A stretch of 64,000 nt of DNA from Streptomyces sp. B3I8 (GCF_030816915.1 NZ_JAUSYN010000002.1:3051501-3115500), one strand, 5' to 3'. Numbered from the stretch's first letter, positions 1-9,873 are shown. Notes: generated from the letters alone by a model not told the origin. A program made the numbers and translations.

Positions 1-419
1 CGGTCCTCGGGCTTGTCGCCGAGGGTGATCAAAGCCTCCTTGCACCCGAGCGCCGCCCCCTTGCGGGCGATGTCCAGCACCTCGTCGGGCGACATGAACA
101 TCCCGTGCCCGGCCCGGCGCAGCTTGCCCGGGACGGTGACGAAGGTGCAGTAGTGGCACTTGTCCCGGCAGAGCCGGGTGAGCGGGATGAAGACGCTCTT
201 GGAGTACGTGATGACACCGGGCCGGCCGGCGGCCTCGAGCCCCGCGTCGCGCACGCGTCCGGCGGAGGCGACGAGGTCGTCGAGCGCGGCGCCGCGCGCC
301 CGCAGCAGCACGGCCGCCTCGTCGACGTCGAGCGCGACGCCGTCCCGGGCGCGTTTGAGGGCGCGACGCATGGAGTTCTCGGTGGGGTGTCCGGTCCCGG
401 AGGTCGCGGAAGTCGTCAT
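1..419 (-). CDS. fbiC: FO synthase (bifunctional CofG/CofH type), N-terminal part
   Basis: N-terminal 139 codons of a radical-SAM enzyme that makes FO (7,8-didemethyl-8-hydroxy-5-deazariboflavin), the deazaflavin precursor of coenzyme F420; the rest lies beyond the window start. The radical-SAM cluster motif CRDKCHYC (C-x3-C-x2-C) is seen and is followed by [20 protein letters not shown]. The N terminus ([20 protein letters not shown]) fits actinobacterial FbiC. The ATG at 419 was chosen because it opens the conserved N terminus; ATG codon 17 is an alternative. The fused two-domain form is expected in actinomycetes, but the second domain is not visible here. No operon partner is visible upstream. 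Confidence 0.9.
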   Translation of the reverse strand, partial: MTTSATSGTGHPTENSMRRALKRARDGVALDVDEAAVLLRARGAALDDLVASAGRVRDAGLEAAGRPGVITYSKSVFIPLTRLCRDKCHYCTFVTVPGKLRRAGHGMFMSPDEVLDIARKGAALGCKEALITLGDKPED

Positions 420-758
420 CCTCCGAGCATACGGAGGGGGTGATCAGCGAGAACGGCGGCGGAGGGGGCGGACGCGGCGGGGCGGGGGCCGTCGGCACCC
501 AGGGGGATGCGGCTGCTCGGCGTCTTCGGGATGCCGAGTGGAGGCGCGCACGAGAGGCACTGTGCGACGTGCTTCGTCCTGGAACACCGATGAATCCATG
601 CTGACGGCAGAGGCCTTCCGGGGCTCTTGATCGATGCTGACGGCAGAGGCCTCCCGGGGCTCTTGATCGTCACAACACCATGAGCACAGGCTGCCTCGCC
701 CATGCCCCGGCACCCCCACAAGCACCTGCCGCCCGTCGGATCACGCAGTTCGCGAAGG
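420..758. other. intergenic region upstream of fbiC
   Basis: About 340 bp between fbiC and the DUF389 gene. It should carry the fbiC promoter. The only clear structure is the 36-bp tandem duplication at 598-669. No convincing ORF is present. Confidence 0.6.
598..669. repeat. 36-bp tandem duplication
   Basis: Two adjacent 36-bp copies (598-633 and 634-669), each starting ATGCTGACGGCAGAGGCC and ending GGGGCTCTTGATCG, differing at one position (CCTTCC versus CCTCCC). It lies in the noncoding gap between fbiC and the DUF389 gene, about 90 bp past the DUF389 stop. Confidence 0.9.
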
Positions 759-1703
759 TCATGAGAGCTTCGCGCCCTCTCGAGAGCGCGTGTGTGCCCA
801 CAGCCACTTCTGGGTCAGCAGGGTCAGGGTGCCGGCGACCACGATCCCCAGGAGATTCAGCAGCAGCTGATACGTCGAGCCGGCCGTCTGGCCGGTGTCG
901 CCGTAGCTCAGGGCGACGGCGGCGTTCGCGGCGGCGGGGACCGTGGTGACCGAGATGGCGACGCCCACCAGGACGCCGGACTTGGCCGAGGTCAGGGACA
1001 GCGTGCCCGCGATACCGGCCAGGACGGCCACCACGAAGGAGAAGGCGTCCGGGGCGTACACGAACCCGGTGTTGGGCCGGTCGCTCTCCAGCGCTGCCTC
1101 GCTGATCAGCCCGAGGGCGTCCATCAGCAGGCTGAAGCCGACCGTCAGTGCCATCGCGGCGGCGAAGCCAGCGAGCAGGGCGACCAGGGAGCGTACGGCG
1201 AGGCGCGGGGCGCGCCGTACGATCGCGGTCGACAGCCCCGCCAGCGGACCGAACTCCGGGCCTACCGCCATCGCGCCGACGATCAGGATGGCGTTGTCCA
1301 GGACGACACCGCAGGCCGCGATCATCGTCGCCAGGGTCAGGAAGGCGACGTAGGTGGCCGACAGCGTCGACTCCTCGTGGGTGGCGTCGCTCAGTTGCTC
1401 CCACAGCACCGCGTCCGCGCCCTCGCCCGGCGCGTCCTTCTCGGCCTCGTCGGCCCGCCGGGACAACGACAGGTCGATGGACCCCACGGCGATCGAACCG
1501 ACCTCGTCGAGCCCCATCTCCCGTAGGGAGCCGATGAGTTCGTCACCGGCCTCGCGTGCCACGTCGCACATCACGACGTCCCCGGCCGGATCGCGGGCGA
1601 CGCCCGGGAGCACCACGAGGTGTGTGGTGCCGACGGTTTCCCCGATCACCCGGACCACGTTCTCGGTCCACCCCGCCGGGGTGATCAGTCGTAGGTGCAG
1701 CAT
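759..1703 (-). CDS. DUF389 / TIGR00341-type membrane protein
   Basis: A 314-residue protein with an N-terminal soluble region of about 120 residues (MLHLRLITPAGWTENVVRVI) followed by about five or six hydrophobic segments. These include YVAFLTLATMIAACGVV and a conserved stretch DNAILIVGAMAVGPEFGPLA, typical of DUF389 proteins; function unknown. The internal ATG at 1703 was preferred over an upstream ATG at 1808 because the extra 35 residues are an Arg/Gly-rich translation of the GTCGCC simple repeat. No operon partner is visible. Confidence 0.8.
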   Translation of the reverse strand: MLHLRLITPAGWTENVVRVIGETVGTTHLVVLPGVARDPAGDVVMCDVAREAGDELIGSLREMGLDEVGSIAVGSIDLSLSRRADEAEKDAPGEGADAVLWEQLSDATHEESTLSATYVAFLTLATMIAACGVVLDNAILIVGAMAVGPEFGPLAGLSTAIVRRAPRLAVRSLVALLAGFAAAMALTVGFSLLMDALGLISEAALESDRPNTGFVYAPDAFSFVVAVLAGIAGTLSLTSAKSGVLVGVAISVTTVPAAANAAVALSYGDTGQTAGSTYQLLLNLLGIVVAGTLTLLTQKWLWAHTRSREGAKLS

Positions 1704-1744
1704 GCCCGCAGCGTAGCCGGGCGGTCGGCCGTCGCCGTCCCCCC

Positions 1745-1789
<45 letters not shown>

Positions 1790-1885
1790 ACAGGCGCGTC
1801 GACAGCATGCGGCTCGGCCGAAACCGGCTGGGAACTTCTGGCGCGGAACAAGGCCGCCACCTGCGTCCTGGTCCATCCGCAGCAG

Positions 1886-2080
1886 GTGCGTGAGGCGACT
1901 CTCGTCGACATTCCGATCAGCTCCCCTTCCGCCGGCACCATCGTGCTGGGTGAATTCCGCACCCTGTCCGCGCCCCGGTTCACCGAAGATCTGGGACCGG
2001 TGGACGAACGCGTCATAGAGGCCGTGGACATCGGGCTGCGCGCCGTCTTCACCTGTAGGCACCCCGCCGGTACCGGGTGA
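1886..2080 (+). pseudogene. C-terminal remnant resembling a MazF/PemK toxin
   Basis: A 64-codon frame from a GTG. It contains EFRTLSAPRFTEDLGPVD followed by ERVIEAVDIGLRAVF, which resembles the C-terminal helix region of MazF/PemK endoribonucleases (RTxxxxRL..xG.L....V..AL). The same frame stays open upstream (ETGWELLARNKAATCVLVHP) but runs into the GTCGCC repeat with no start or N-terminal MazF core, and no antitoxin gene lies beside it. Most likely a decayed toxin; a short unrelated protein is also possible. Confidence 0.4.
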
Positions 2081-2435
2081 AGCGGGGGAATCACCGTTCA
2101 CGGCCGTCGCCCGGAGAAGCCGTACCGATCATGGCCCGAGCCACCGACCTCCGTTTCCGTGTCACCAGCGCATTCCAGCGGTACGCCGCCGATCCGCTGA
2201 CCGGTCGATCGGCGGTCGCCGCGCAACGGTCGGTGGCGGGTGCCCGCCCGGCCCCCCGCCTGCGTCCGTGGCCACCGAGGAGTACCTCTCCACGATCGAC
2301 GCGTTGGCCGCGCAGCCGTCCCCGGGGGGAAAGGGAGGGGAGGCGGACCGTCCGACAGATCACCGCGTTCGCCTCGCCCCAGGGACGGGACGACGCCCCG
2401 ACCGGGCGACAGTCGCATGAGCGGCCGGACAGTTG
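2081..2435. other. intergenic region without recognisable gene
   Basis: About 355 bp between the MazF-like remnant and the stop of the DinB-like gene. Open frames here are shadows. No repeat, hairpin or promoter stands out. Confidence 0.5.
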
Positions 2436-2942
2436 TCAGTCGCCGGTCGTGCCGTCCAGGATCTCCCGCAGGATGTCCAGGTGGCCGTTGTGGCGGGCCG
2501 TCTCCTCGGTGAGGTGGAGGAGGATCCAGCGCAGGTCGACGTGCCGGCCGTCGCGGACGGGCCGCGCCGCCCGGTCGTCCAGACCCCTCCCGGCCACCAG
2601 CTCGCGGTGGCGGGCGCTCTGTTCGGCGTACTCGTCGAGCAGTTGCGGGAGGGGGAAGTCGACGGCGACGCGCATCTCGCGGTCGGGGTCCTCGTCGGTC
2701 CACGGGCCCTGGTCCTCCTCGCCGAGGAAGACCACCCGGAACCAGTAGTACTCGACCCAGCGGAGGTGGTTGATCACTCCGCTCATCGTCATCAGCGGTG
2801 AGCCGGGCAGGGGCGCCCTGCGCGCGTTCTCCGCGGAGACGCCCTGGCACTTGAAGCGGGCGGTGTCCCGCGCGTAGTCGAGGAACCTGGTGAGCTGGGT
2901 GCGCTCGTCCCAGGCGGAAGGCGTGTCGTCGATTCGGGTCAT
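2436..2942 (-). CDS. DinB / DUF664 family protein
   Basis: A 168-residue helical-bundle protein of the DinB/DUF664 type, related to mycothiol- and bacillithiol-dependent transferases. Metal-ligand-like histidines lie in GVINHLRWVEYYWF near residue 60 and in LTEETARHNGHLDILREI near the C terminus, the usual three-His arrangement (H...HxxxH). Substrate unknown. The ATG at 2942 gives MTRIDDTPSAWDERTQLTRF, a normal start for the family; only a weak ribosome-binding site precedes it. It is divergent from afsR. Confidence 0.85.
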   Translation of the reverse strand: MTRIDDTPSAWDERTQLTRFLDYARDTARFKCQGVSAENARRAPLPGSPLMTMSGVINHLRWVEYYWFRVVFLGEEDQGPWTDEDPDREMRVAVDFPLPQLLDEYAEQSARHRELVAGRGLDDRAARPVRDGRHVDLRWILLHLTEETARHNGHLDILREILDGTTGD

Positions 2943-3186
2943 CGCGCGAGCATGCTCGAACACCGCGCCGGTGTCGACCCGATTTGCGTCGACCCGACAC
3001 ACCCGGGGCCCGGGTGCCCCGGACCCGCCGCCCGGGCGCGAAGGTGTGGGGAGGGCGTGCGGGTTGTGTGGTGTGCCGCGCGGCGGTCTGTGATCGCGGT
3101 CTCCCACGGCTGACGCATTCGCCAAGGACAAGGCAGACTTGCCTCGTTGACGTGATGTCGGGAACACAGGGGGGGCGGAGGCGGCG

Positions 3187-6138
3187 ATGGACGGTGGTTC
3201 GCGGGTGCCGGAGCAGGGGTGGGCCCGGGAGACGGCGGCACTGCGCTTCGGCGTGCTGGGCCCGGTGCGTGCCTGGCGCGGCGACGAATTGCTGCCCACC
3301 GGTTCGCCCCAGCAACGGGCCCAGCTCGCCGCGCTGCTGCTGCGCGAGGGCCGCACGGCGACCGCCTCCGAGCTGATCGACGCCCTGTGGGGCGACGAAC
3401 CGCCCTCCCGCGCCCTGGCGACCGTCCGCACCTACGCCTCCCGGCTGCGCAAGATCCTCGGCGCCGAGGTGCTGCACAGCGAGTCCGGCGGCTACGCGCT
3501 GCGGCTGTCCGAGGGCCACGAGCTGGACCTGCTGCGCGCCCAGGAACTCGTCGCCGACGCCGAGAAGGCGCGGTCCTCCGGGGACCTGAGCCGGGCCCGC
3601 GCACTGCTCGACGAGGCGCTGGCCCTGTGGGACGGCGAGTCCCTCGCCCACGTACCCGGCCCGTACGCCGAGACCCAGCGCACCCGCCTGGAGGAGTGGC
3701 GGCTGCAGCACCTGGAGTCCCGCCTCGACATGGACCTGGAGCAGGGCCGCCACGGCGAGGCCGTCTCCGAGCTCACCGCGCTGACCGCCACCCACCCGCT
3801 GCGCGAGCGGCTGCGCGAACTGCTCATGCTGGCGCTGTACCGCAGCGGCCGGCAGGCCGAGGCGCTCGCGGTGTACGCCGACACGCGCCGGCTGCTCACC
3901 GAGGAACTCGGCGTCGACCCCCGCCCCGGCCTGCGGGAGCTCCAGCAGCGCATCCTGCGCGCCGACCCCGCCCTCGCCGAGCCCTCCGCGCCCGCCGAGG
4001 AGCCGGCCGCCGCCCCCGTGCGCCCCGCCCAACTCCCGGCCAGCGTCTCCGACTTCACCGGCCGCTCGTCCTTCGTCACCGAACTGGGCGAGGTGCTCGC
4101 CGCGGCGGACGCGAGCGGCCGGGTGATGGCCGTCTCGGCGCTGGCCGGCATCGGCGGCGTCGGCAAGACGACCCTCGCCGTGCACGTGGCGCACCAGGCG
4201 CGCGGCGCGTTTCCCGACGGCCAGCTCTACGTCGACCTCCAGGGCGCCGGCCCGCGCGCCGCCGAGCCGGAGACCGTCCTCGGCTCCTTCCTGCGGGCGC
4301 TCGGCACCGCCGACTCCGCGATCCCCGACTCCCTCGACGAGCGGTCGGCCCTGTACCGCTCGCTGCTGGACGGCCGCCGCGTCCTGGTCCTGCTCGACAA
4401 CGCCCGCGACGCCGCCCAGGTCCGCCCGCTGCTGCCCGGCACCGAGGGCTGCGCGGCGCTGATCACCTCGCGCATCCGCATGGTCGACCTGGCCGGGGCA
4501 CACCTGGTCGATCTGGACGTGATGGCCCCGGACGAGGCGCTGGAGCTGTTCACCCGGATCATCGGCGTGGAGCGGGCGGCCGGTGAGCGGGAGGCCGCGC
4601 TCGACGTGGTCGCCGCCTGCGGCTTCCTGCCGCTCGCCATCCGCATCGCCGCCTCCCGGCTGGCGGCCCGCCGCACCTGGACGGTGTCGGTGCTGGCGGC
4701 CAAGCTCGCCGACGAGCGCCGCCGGCTGGACGAGCTGCGGGCCGGGGATCTCGCGGTCAAGGCCACCTTCGAACTCGGCTACGGCGCCCTGGAGCCCGCC
4801 CAGGCCCGCGCCTTCCGGCTGCTCGGCCTGGCCGACGGCCCCGACCTCTCGCTGGCAGCCGCGGCCGCCGTCCTGGATCTGCCGGTGGAGGAGACGGAGG
4901 ACCTGCTGGAGTCCCTCGTCGACATGTCCCTGCTGGAATCGGCGGCGCCCGGCCGCTACCGGTACCACGATCTCGTCCGGCTCTACGCGCGTTCCTGCGC
5001 CGAACGCGACGAGAGCGCGCCCGGCGAGCGGGACGAGGCGCTGTCCCGGCTGCTCGACTTCTACCTGGCCACGGTCGCGGGCGTGTACGCCATCGAGCGG
5101 CCCGGCGACCGGCTCATGGACCACCTGGAGCCGGCCGAGTACCCGGGGCTGTCCTTCTCCGACCGGCACGCCGCGCAGGACTGGCTCTATTCGGAGGCCG
5201 TCTGCCTGCTGGCCTGCGTACGGCAGTCCGCCCGCCCCGGCACCCTGCGCCGGGCCGCCGACGTGCTGTGGGCGGCGGTCGACCTGGCCGAGTCGGGCGC
5301 CAACTCCCGCGAGTACAAGGCGGTCGCGGCGCTGCTGCGGGACGTGGCCGAGGAGACGCGGGACGCGCGCACCCAGGCCCGTGCGCTCACCGCGCTGGCG
5401 TTCGTGCACCACATCTCCGGCAGCCGCTTCGACGTGGCGGTGGAGGAGGCCCGGCAGGCCACCGAGCTGGCCGAGGCCGCCGGGGACCCGCTCACCGCCT
5501 GCTGGTCCTCGAACATCAGCGGGGTCGTCGCGCTCTACCAGAACCGTCACGACGAGGGCGAGGAGCATTTCACCCGCGCCATCGAGAACTTCCGCGCGCT
5601 CGGCGACCGGCCCGGCGAGGCGAGCGCGCTGTGCAACCTCTCCCGCATCCACCTGGCCACCGGCCGCACCGCCGGCGCGGTCGCCCTGGCCCGCCAGGGC
5701 ACGGCGATGTACGACGACATGGGGCACGCGCTCAAGGGCGCCAACGGCCGCTACGCGCTGGGCCTGGCGCTGACCGCGAGCGGCAAGCTGACGGAGGCCA
5801 CGGACTGCCTGCAGCAGGCGCTGCTGGTGTTCCGGGACAGCCGGCAGCGGCTGTGGGAGGGCATGACCCTGTTCCGGCTCGCCGAACTCGACCTGACCGC
5901 CCGCCGGCCCGCGCAGGCCGCCTCGAACGCGGAGATGGCACTGACGCTGCTGCGCGGCATCGGCGGCGACTGGCGGCGCGGCAACGTCCTCACCGTGCTC
6001 GGACGGGCGCTGCACGGCATAGGGCAGCACGGCCGCGCGCAGGTGTGCTGGCGCGAGGCGCTCGACCTGTTCGAGGCGCTGGGCGCGCCGGAGGCGGACG
6101 AGGTACGGGGCCTGCTGAAACCGGCGTCGGTCGCCTGA
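3187..6138 (+). CDS. afsR: AfsR, SARP-type global regulator
   Basis: A 983-residue pleiotropic regulator of secondary metabolism. The order is an OmpR-type winged helix (about 18-105, LRFGVLGPVRAWRGDE onward), a bacterial transcriptional activator domain (about 110-255), an NB-ARC-type ATPase with P-loop GIGGVGKTTLA near residue 321, and C-terminal TPR repeats (about 650-970). In S. coelicolor AfsK phosphorylates AfsR, which then binds the afsS promoter and activates it. Length (993 in S. coelicolor) and the neighbouring afsS and afsK make the call firm. The ATG follows a good GGAGG. A weak AGGCA-GACT-TGCCT inverted repeat lies at 3131-3144. Confidence 0.95.
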   Translation: MDGGSRVPEQGWARETAALRFGVLGPVRAWRGDELLPTGSPQQRAQLAALLLREGRTATASELIDALWGDEPPSRALATVRTYASRLRKILGAEVLHSESGGYALRLSEGHELDLLRAQELVADAEKARSSGDLSRARALLDEALALWDGESLAHVPGPYAETQRTRLEEWRLQHLESRLDMDLEQGRHGEAVSELTALTATHPLRERLRELLMLALYRSGRQAEALAVYADTRRLLTEELGVDPRPGLRELQQRILRADPALAEPSAPAEEPAAAPVRPAQLPASVSDFTGRSSFVTELGEVLAAADASGRVMAVSALAGIGGVGKTTLAVHVAHQARGAFPDGQLYVDLQGAGPRAAEPETVLGSFLRALGTADSAIPDSLDERSALYRSLLDGRRVLVLLDNARDAAQVRPLLPGTEGCAALITSRIRMVDLAGAHLVDLDVMAPDEALELFTRIIGVERAAGEREAALDVVAACGFLPLAIRIAASRLAARRTWTVSVLAAKLADERRRLDELRAGDLAVKATFELGYGALEPAQARAFRLLGLADGPDLSLAAAAAVLDLPVEETEDLLESLVDMSLLESAAPGRYRYHDLVRLYARSCAERDESAPGERDEALSRLLDFYLATVAGVYAIERPGDRLMDHLEPAEYPGLSFSDRHAAQDWLYSEAVCLLACVRQSARPGTLRRAADVLWAAVDLAESGANSREYKAVAALLRDVAEETRDARTQARALTALAFVHHISGSRFDVAVEEARQATELAEAAGDPLTACWSSNISGVVALYQNRHDEGEEHFTRAIENFRALGDRPGEASALCNLSRIHLATGRTAGAVALARQGTAMYDDMGHALKGANGRYALGLALTASGKLTEATDCLQQALLVFRDSRQRLWEGMTLFRLAELDLTARRPAQAASNAEMALTLLRGIGGDWRRGNVLTVLGRALHGIGQHGRAQVCWREALDLFEALGAPEADEVRGLLKPASVA

Positions 6139-6213
6139 ACCGCGAGGCGGACGGCCGGGCCGTGCGGGGCGCGTCGGCCGGAGCCCGCGGGTCGGTCGGC
6201 CGCCGGCGGCGGG

Positions 6214-6235
6214 CGTTCATCGTTCGTTTATCGCC
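6214..6235 (+). promoter_or_regulatory. AfsR (PhoP-type) binding site upstream of afsS
   Basis: Two tandem 11-bp repeats, CGTTCATCGTT (6214-6224) and CGTTTATCGCC (6225-6235). This is the GTTCA-type direct-repeat arrangement known for the overlapping AfsR and PhoP site at the S. coelicolor afsS promoter. A possible -10 (CATGCT) is at 6242-6247. Assignment rests on this pattern and the position about 180 bp before afsS. Confidence 0.75.
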
Positions 6236-6413
6236 GTACGGCATGCTCGACCTGTCGAGCCGCCGCGTCGGGGGGCAGGCGGAGCGGCGAGCGGCCGGGC
6301 ACCCATGGTGCACCGGCCGGGCGGGGGCCGTCCGGCAGCCCACGGGGGAGTTGCCGGGCGGGCCCCGCCGCCACCGCACAGTTGTTCCGGAACTTTCAGG
6401 GGAGGAACTCGAA

Positions 6414-6605
6414 ATGAGCGACGAGAACACCACGGACAACGTCCACGCCACCGGCGAGCCGACGGCCGCGCCGCAGGGCAACGTGCACGCGACCGGCGAG
6501 CCCGTGGCCGCGAAGAACGTCCACGCCACCATCGAGCCGGAGCGGCTGGACGACTCGGGCGAGGCCTCGACGGACAACGTCCACGCCACGGACGAGCCCG
6601 CCTGA
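6414..6605 (+). CDS. afsS: AfsS, small sigma-factor-like activator
   Basis: A 63-residue acidic protein, the same length as S. coelicolor AfsS, lying directly downstream of afsR. It has four copies of NVHATxEP at residues 9-16, 23-30, 35-42 and 55-62, the DN-rich repeat pattern that defines AfsS. AfsS is the AfsR-dependent activator of pathway-specific antibiotic regulators; its biochemical mechanism is not settled. GGAGG lies about 8 nt before the ATG. S. coelicolor AfsS is usually described with three repeats, so four is a variation. Strong hairpins at 6639-6673 and 6717-6748 follow. Confidence 0.93.
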   Translation: MSDENTTDNVHATGEPTAAPQGNVHATGEPVAAKNVHATIEPERLDDSGEASTDNVHATDEPA

Positions 6606-6638
6606 TCCGACCGGACCTCTGCCGCACGGGGGGAAACC

Positions 6639-6673
6639 GGCCGCGGCGCCGCTTGGGGGAGCGCGCCGCGGCC
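6639..6673. terminator. hairpin downstream of afsS
   Basis: GGCCGCGGCGC (6639-6649) pairs perfectly with GCGCCGCGGCC (6663-6673) around a 13-nt loop, 34 bp after the afsS stop. No U-tract follows, as is common in Streptomyces. Confidence 0.7.
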
Positions 6674-6716
6674 GGGCGCAACAGGGTCCCGAACGGGGAG
6701 GGACCCACACGGGGAT

Positions 6717-6748
6717 CGGCCCCGGCGTCTGGGGAGACGCCGGGGCCG
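6717..6748. terminator. bidirectional hairpin between afsS and the minus-strand gene
   Basis: A perfect 14-bp stem: CGGCCCCGGCGTCT (6717-6730), loop GGGG, AGACGCCGGGGCCG (6735-6748). It sits between convergent genes and can terminate both. Confidence 0.85.
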
Positions 6749-6809
6749 AAGTGCGTCCGCGGGACGGTGCGCCGACGGGCGGACCGGTGGGTCCGTGCCG
6801 GGCGCGGGC

Positions 6810-7430
6810 TCAGCGGGCCTGCGGGGCTTTCGGTTCGGGGTCGCACTCCTCGATCTTGGCCGCGACGCCGCTGAGGGTCAGTCTCACCTTTGCCGTCACC
6901 GAGCCGTTTGCCGGCACGTCGACCTTCGTGCGCCCGACGTCGATCCCGACACCTCGGGTGCCCTCGAAGGAGACAGCGACGCTGAACGTCCCTTTCCTGC
7001 CGTTCGGGTTGGTCACCCGCACCGTCGCGTACGGCTTGCTCGCGGTCGCGCAGCCGACCAGCTTCACGGTGGCGTCGTCGAGGGACTTCGCGCTGCCGCT
7101 GCCGCCGCGGTTGTCGTCGTCATCGTCGTGGTAGCGGTCCCGGTACCGGTATCCGCCGGAGCCACCGCCGTACGAGCCGCCGCTGCCGGTGCCGTAGCTG
7201 TCGTCACTGTCGTCGTAGCTGTCGTCCTCGGACACGCCGCCGGACGACGAGGACGACGAGGACGACGAGGACGACGAGGAACTGTCGTGGTCCTGGCTGG
7301 AGCTGCTGCAGCCGCCGCCGCTTCCGCCGCCGTGTCCGTGGCCGCCGTGCCGGCTCGAGAAGCCGGTCAGGGCGAGGACGACGAGCGTCGAGACAGCGGC
7401 AAGCCTGAGTGTGGTCCCCCGTATACGCAT
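6810..7430 (-). CDS. secreted Ser/Gly/Asp-rich hypothetical protein
   Basis: A 206-residue protein with an N-terminal signal peptide (MRIRGTTLRLAAVSTLVVLA). A low-complexity region follows (about 28-115) with a run of 14 serines, poly-Gly and poly-Asp, and then a folded C-terminal domain of about 90 residues with two cysteines (LVGCATASKPYATVRVTNPN and IEECDPEPKAPQAR) that looks like a small beta-sandwich. No known function. It lies between afsS and afsK, facing afsS. The Ser tract is encoded by a TCC/TCG-type DNA repeat and may vary in length between strains. Confidence 0.75.
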   Translation of the reverse strand: MRIRGTTLRLAAVSTLVVLALTGFSSRHGGHGHGGGSGGGCSSSSQDHDSSSSSSSSSSSSSSGGVSEDDSYDDSDDSYGTGSGGSYGGGSGGYRYRDRYHDDDDDNRGGSGSAKSLDDATVKLVGCATASKPYATVRVTNPNGRKGTFSVAVSFEGTRGVGIDVGRTKVDVPANGSVTAKVRLTLSGVAAKIEECDPEPKAPQAR

Positions 7431-7512
7431 GCCCTCACCCTAGGGCCTGCCCGGCACTCCGTCAGGGGCGCCTCCGGGACGCCGAAGCCGGCGCACGGAA
7501 CGGCACGGCACG

Positions 7513-9873
7513 TCACGCCGTACGCGCCGTCCCCGTCCCCTTCTCCGCGTCCAGCGCGTACACGCACCGGTCCTTGCTGCACGCGTACACCACCCCGTCC
7601 CGCACCACCGGCGAGCCGGTGATCTCCCCGCCCGTCGCCAGCTTCCAGCGCAGCCGGCCGTCGTCGGCCTTGAGCGTGTAGAGCAGGTGGTCCGTGGAGC
7701 CGAAGTGGACGCGGCCCTCCGCGACCACCGGCGCGCCCACGACGTCGCCGCCCGCCTGGAACCGCCACTTGGGCGTGCCGGTCACCGCGTCCAGCGTGTA
7801 CAGGCCCTTGCCGCTGCCGACGTGCACATGGCCGTCGGCCACCAGCACCGGCTCGATCGAGGCGCGTGCCTCCGTGGCGATCCGCCAGCGGTCGCGGCCG
7901 TCGGTGGCGTCCAGGGCGTAGACGGTGCCGAGGTAGTCGGCGAGGTAGACGCCGCCGCCGGTGACCGCCGGGCCGGGGGCGAACACGGGCGGGCACAGGA
8001 AGACGGCCGGCGCCTCGAAGTGCCAGCGCACATGGCCGCCGGCCACGTCGATGGCCATCACCCGTGTGCCGGCCGAGACGTACACGCGGCCGTCGGAGGC
8101 GTGCGCGAGCCGCACCGGCACTCCCCCGCAGGACGCCGCGTCGCCGATCGGGTACGACCAGCGCTCCTCGCCCGTGCGGGCCTCGAGCGCGCGCAGGCGG
8201 GCGTCCTTCCAGACGTACACCGTGCCCTCGTGCACGGCGGGGCCCGCCTCGGGGGCCTCGAAGTCGGTCTGCGCGCCGGTCAGTTCCCACAGTTTCTGCC
8301 CGGTGGACGCCTCCCACGCCTGGACGCCGCCGCCGCGGGTGCCGGTGACGACCGTGCCGCGGTCGGCCTGGAGCGAGTAGACCCAGGCGTCGGTGGAGAC
8401 CCGCCACAGGTCGCCGCCCTCACGGGCGTCGAGCGCGACGAGGGTCGGGCCGTCGGAGGCGTGGATACGGCCGTCGGCGACCGTCATCGACCAGGCGACG
8501 TCGCGCGTCTTGAAGCGGCGGCGGCCGGTGGCGACGTCGAGCGCGTGCACCTCGAAGGAGGTGACGTAGACGAGGTCGCCGGCGACGGAGGGGGTGCCCC
8601 ACACGTCGTTGGACATGCGGAAGCGCCAGGGCCGCCAGCCGGCGGGCGCGGCCTCCGGCGGGGCGGGCGGGGCGGCCGTGGGGGCCGGGTCGGCGCCGTT
8701 GACGCCGGGGCGCGGCTTGGACCAGCTCGCGGTGAGCGCCGACTCGGGCGGCAGCGGCTTTATCGCGGTGGCCCGCATGTCCGCCACGCGCGGCCCGGGC
8801 CCGATCGGCACCGGGACGCCCGCGAGCCGCACCGGACCCGTGTCGGGCGCACCGCCGGGGCCCGGGGCGGTCGCCGGGAGCGGTACCGGGGCCGGGTCGT
8901 GGGAGGGCGGGGGCGGCACCACCGGGACGGGCGGTCCACCGCGCGGGGCGGGCGGCGCCGGGGGCCGTACCGTCGTCCGTCCGCCGCGCCTGGTCTCTAT
9001 CAGGCCGACGGCCGACTCCGGCAGCCACGCCGAGGCGGTGCCGCTGTCGTCGGAACCGGCACCGAACAGATGGGGCGCGAGCTGGGCCTGGAGGTCGGCC
9101 GGGTTGGGGCGGGCGGTGGGCTCCATCCGCATGCAGGACTCGATGAGCGGGCGCAGCTCGTCGGGGAGCCCGGACAGGTCCGGGCCCTCGCGCAGCAGCA
9201 TGAAGACCGTCTCGACCGGGTTGGCGCCGTGGTAGGGCGGGTGGCCGGTGGCGGCGAAGACCAGCATCGAGCCGAGCGAGAACACGTCGCTCGCGCCGGT
9301 GACGCTGCGGGAGTCCTTGGCCTGCTCGGGCGACATGTAGGCGGGGGTGCCCACGGCGACATTCGTCATCGTCAAACGCGTGTTCGACACGCCGGAGGCG
9401 ATACCGAAGTCGATGACCCGCGGCCCGTCCTCGACGACGAGGACGTTCGACGGCTTCAGGTCGCGGTGGACCAGCCCCGCGCCGTGGATCGACTGGAGCG
9501 CCTCGGCGACACCGGCGGCCAGCCAGCGCACCGCCTGGGCGGGCAGCGGCCCGCAGTCGTTCACTATCTCCTCGAGCGAGGGCGCCGGCACGTAGGCGGT
9601 GGCCAGCCAGGGCACCGCCGCGCGCGGGTCGGCGTCGACCACGGCGGCCGTGTAGAAGCCGGAGACCGCGCGGGCCGCCTCCACCTCGCGCGTGAAGCGC
9701 ACACGGAAGAGCTGGTCCTCGGCCAGTTCCGTGCGCACCGTCTTGATCGCCACGCGCCGCCCCGATGCCGAGCGCGCGAGATAGACCAGCCCCATGCCGC
9801 CCGCGCCCAGCCGTCCGAGTACCTCGAACGGACCGATACGCCGCGGATCGTGCTGCGTCAGCTGATCCACCAC
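7513..9873 (-). CDS. afsK: AfsK, Ser/Thr protein kinase with PQQ-type propeller
   Basis: A 786-residue eukaryotic-type kinase that phosphorylates AfsR. The kinase domain (about 13-275) has the glycine loop LGAGGMGLV (22-30), Lys44, HRDLKPSN (136-143), DFG (155-157) and SPEQAKD. Thr168, in NTRLTMTN, corresponds to the AfsK autophosphorylation site reported in S. coelicolor. A Pro/Ala-rich linker (about 300-450) leads to a C-terminal repeat domain with PQQ-like strands ([30 protein letters not shown]). The first of two GTG codons (9873) gives [14 protein letters not shown] and has GGAGGTGG at good spacing; 9870 is the alternative. It is unlinked in transcription to afsR here. Confidence 0.96.
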   Translation of the reverse strand: MVDQLTQHDPRRIGPFEVLGRLGAGGMGLVYLARSASGRRVAIKTVRTELAEDQLFRVRFTREVEAARAVSGFYTAAVVDADPRAAVPWLATAYVPAPSLEEIVNDCGPLPAQAVRWLAAGVAEALQSIHGAGLVHRDLKPSNVLVVEDGPRVIDFGIASGVSNTRLTMTNVAVGTPAYMSPEQAKDSRSVTGASDVFSLGSMLVFAATGHPPYHGANPVETVFMLLREGPDLSGLPDELRPLIESCMRMEPTARPNPADLQAQLAPHLFGAGSDDSGTASAWLPESAVGLIETRRGGRTTVRPPAPPAPRGGPPVPVVPPPPSHDPAPVPLPATAPGPGGAPDTGPVRLAGVPVPIGPGPRVADMRATAIKPLPPESALTASWSKPRPGVNGADPAPTAAPPAPPEAAPAGWRPWRFRMSNDVWGTPSVAGDLVYVTSFEVHALDVATGRRRFKTRDVAWSMTVADGRIHASDGPTLVALDAREGGDLWRVSTDAWVYSLQADRGTVVTGTRGGGVQAWEASTGQKLWELTGAQTDFEAPEAGPAVHEGTVYVWKDARLRALEARTGEERWSYPIGDAASCGGVPVRLAHASDGRVYVSAGTRVMAIDVAGGHVRWHFEAPAVFLCPPVFAPGPAVTGGGVYLADYLGTVYALDATDGRDRWRIATEARASIEPVLVADGHVHVGSGKGLYTLDAVTGTPKWRFQAGGDVVGAPVVAEGRVHFGSTDHLLYTLKADDGRLRWKLATGGEITGSPVVRDGVVYACSKDRCVYALDAEKGTGTARTA

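Noticed and set aside
3131..3151. afsR promoter with AGGCA/TGCCT operator and TTGACG -35
   Set aside because: The palindrome is only 5 bp per arm and no -10 lies at suitable spacing; not strong enough to list.
2098..6030. 1310-codon minus-strand open frame opposite afsR
   Set aside because: It is the antisense of afsR with a compositionally odd product; it reflects the absence of stops in GC-rich antisense frames.
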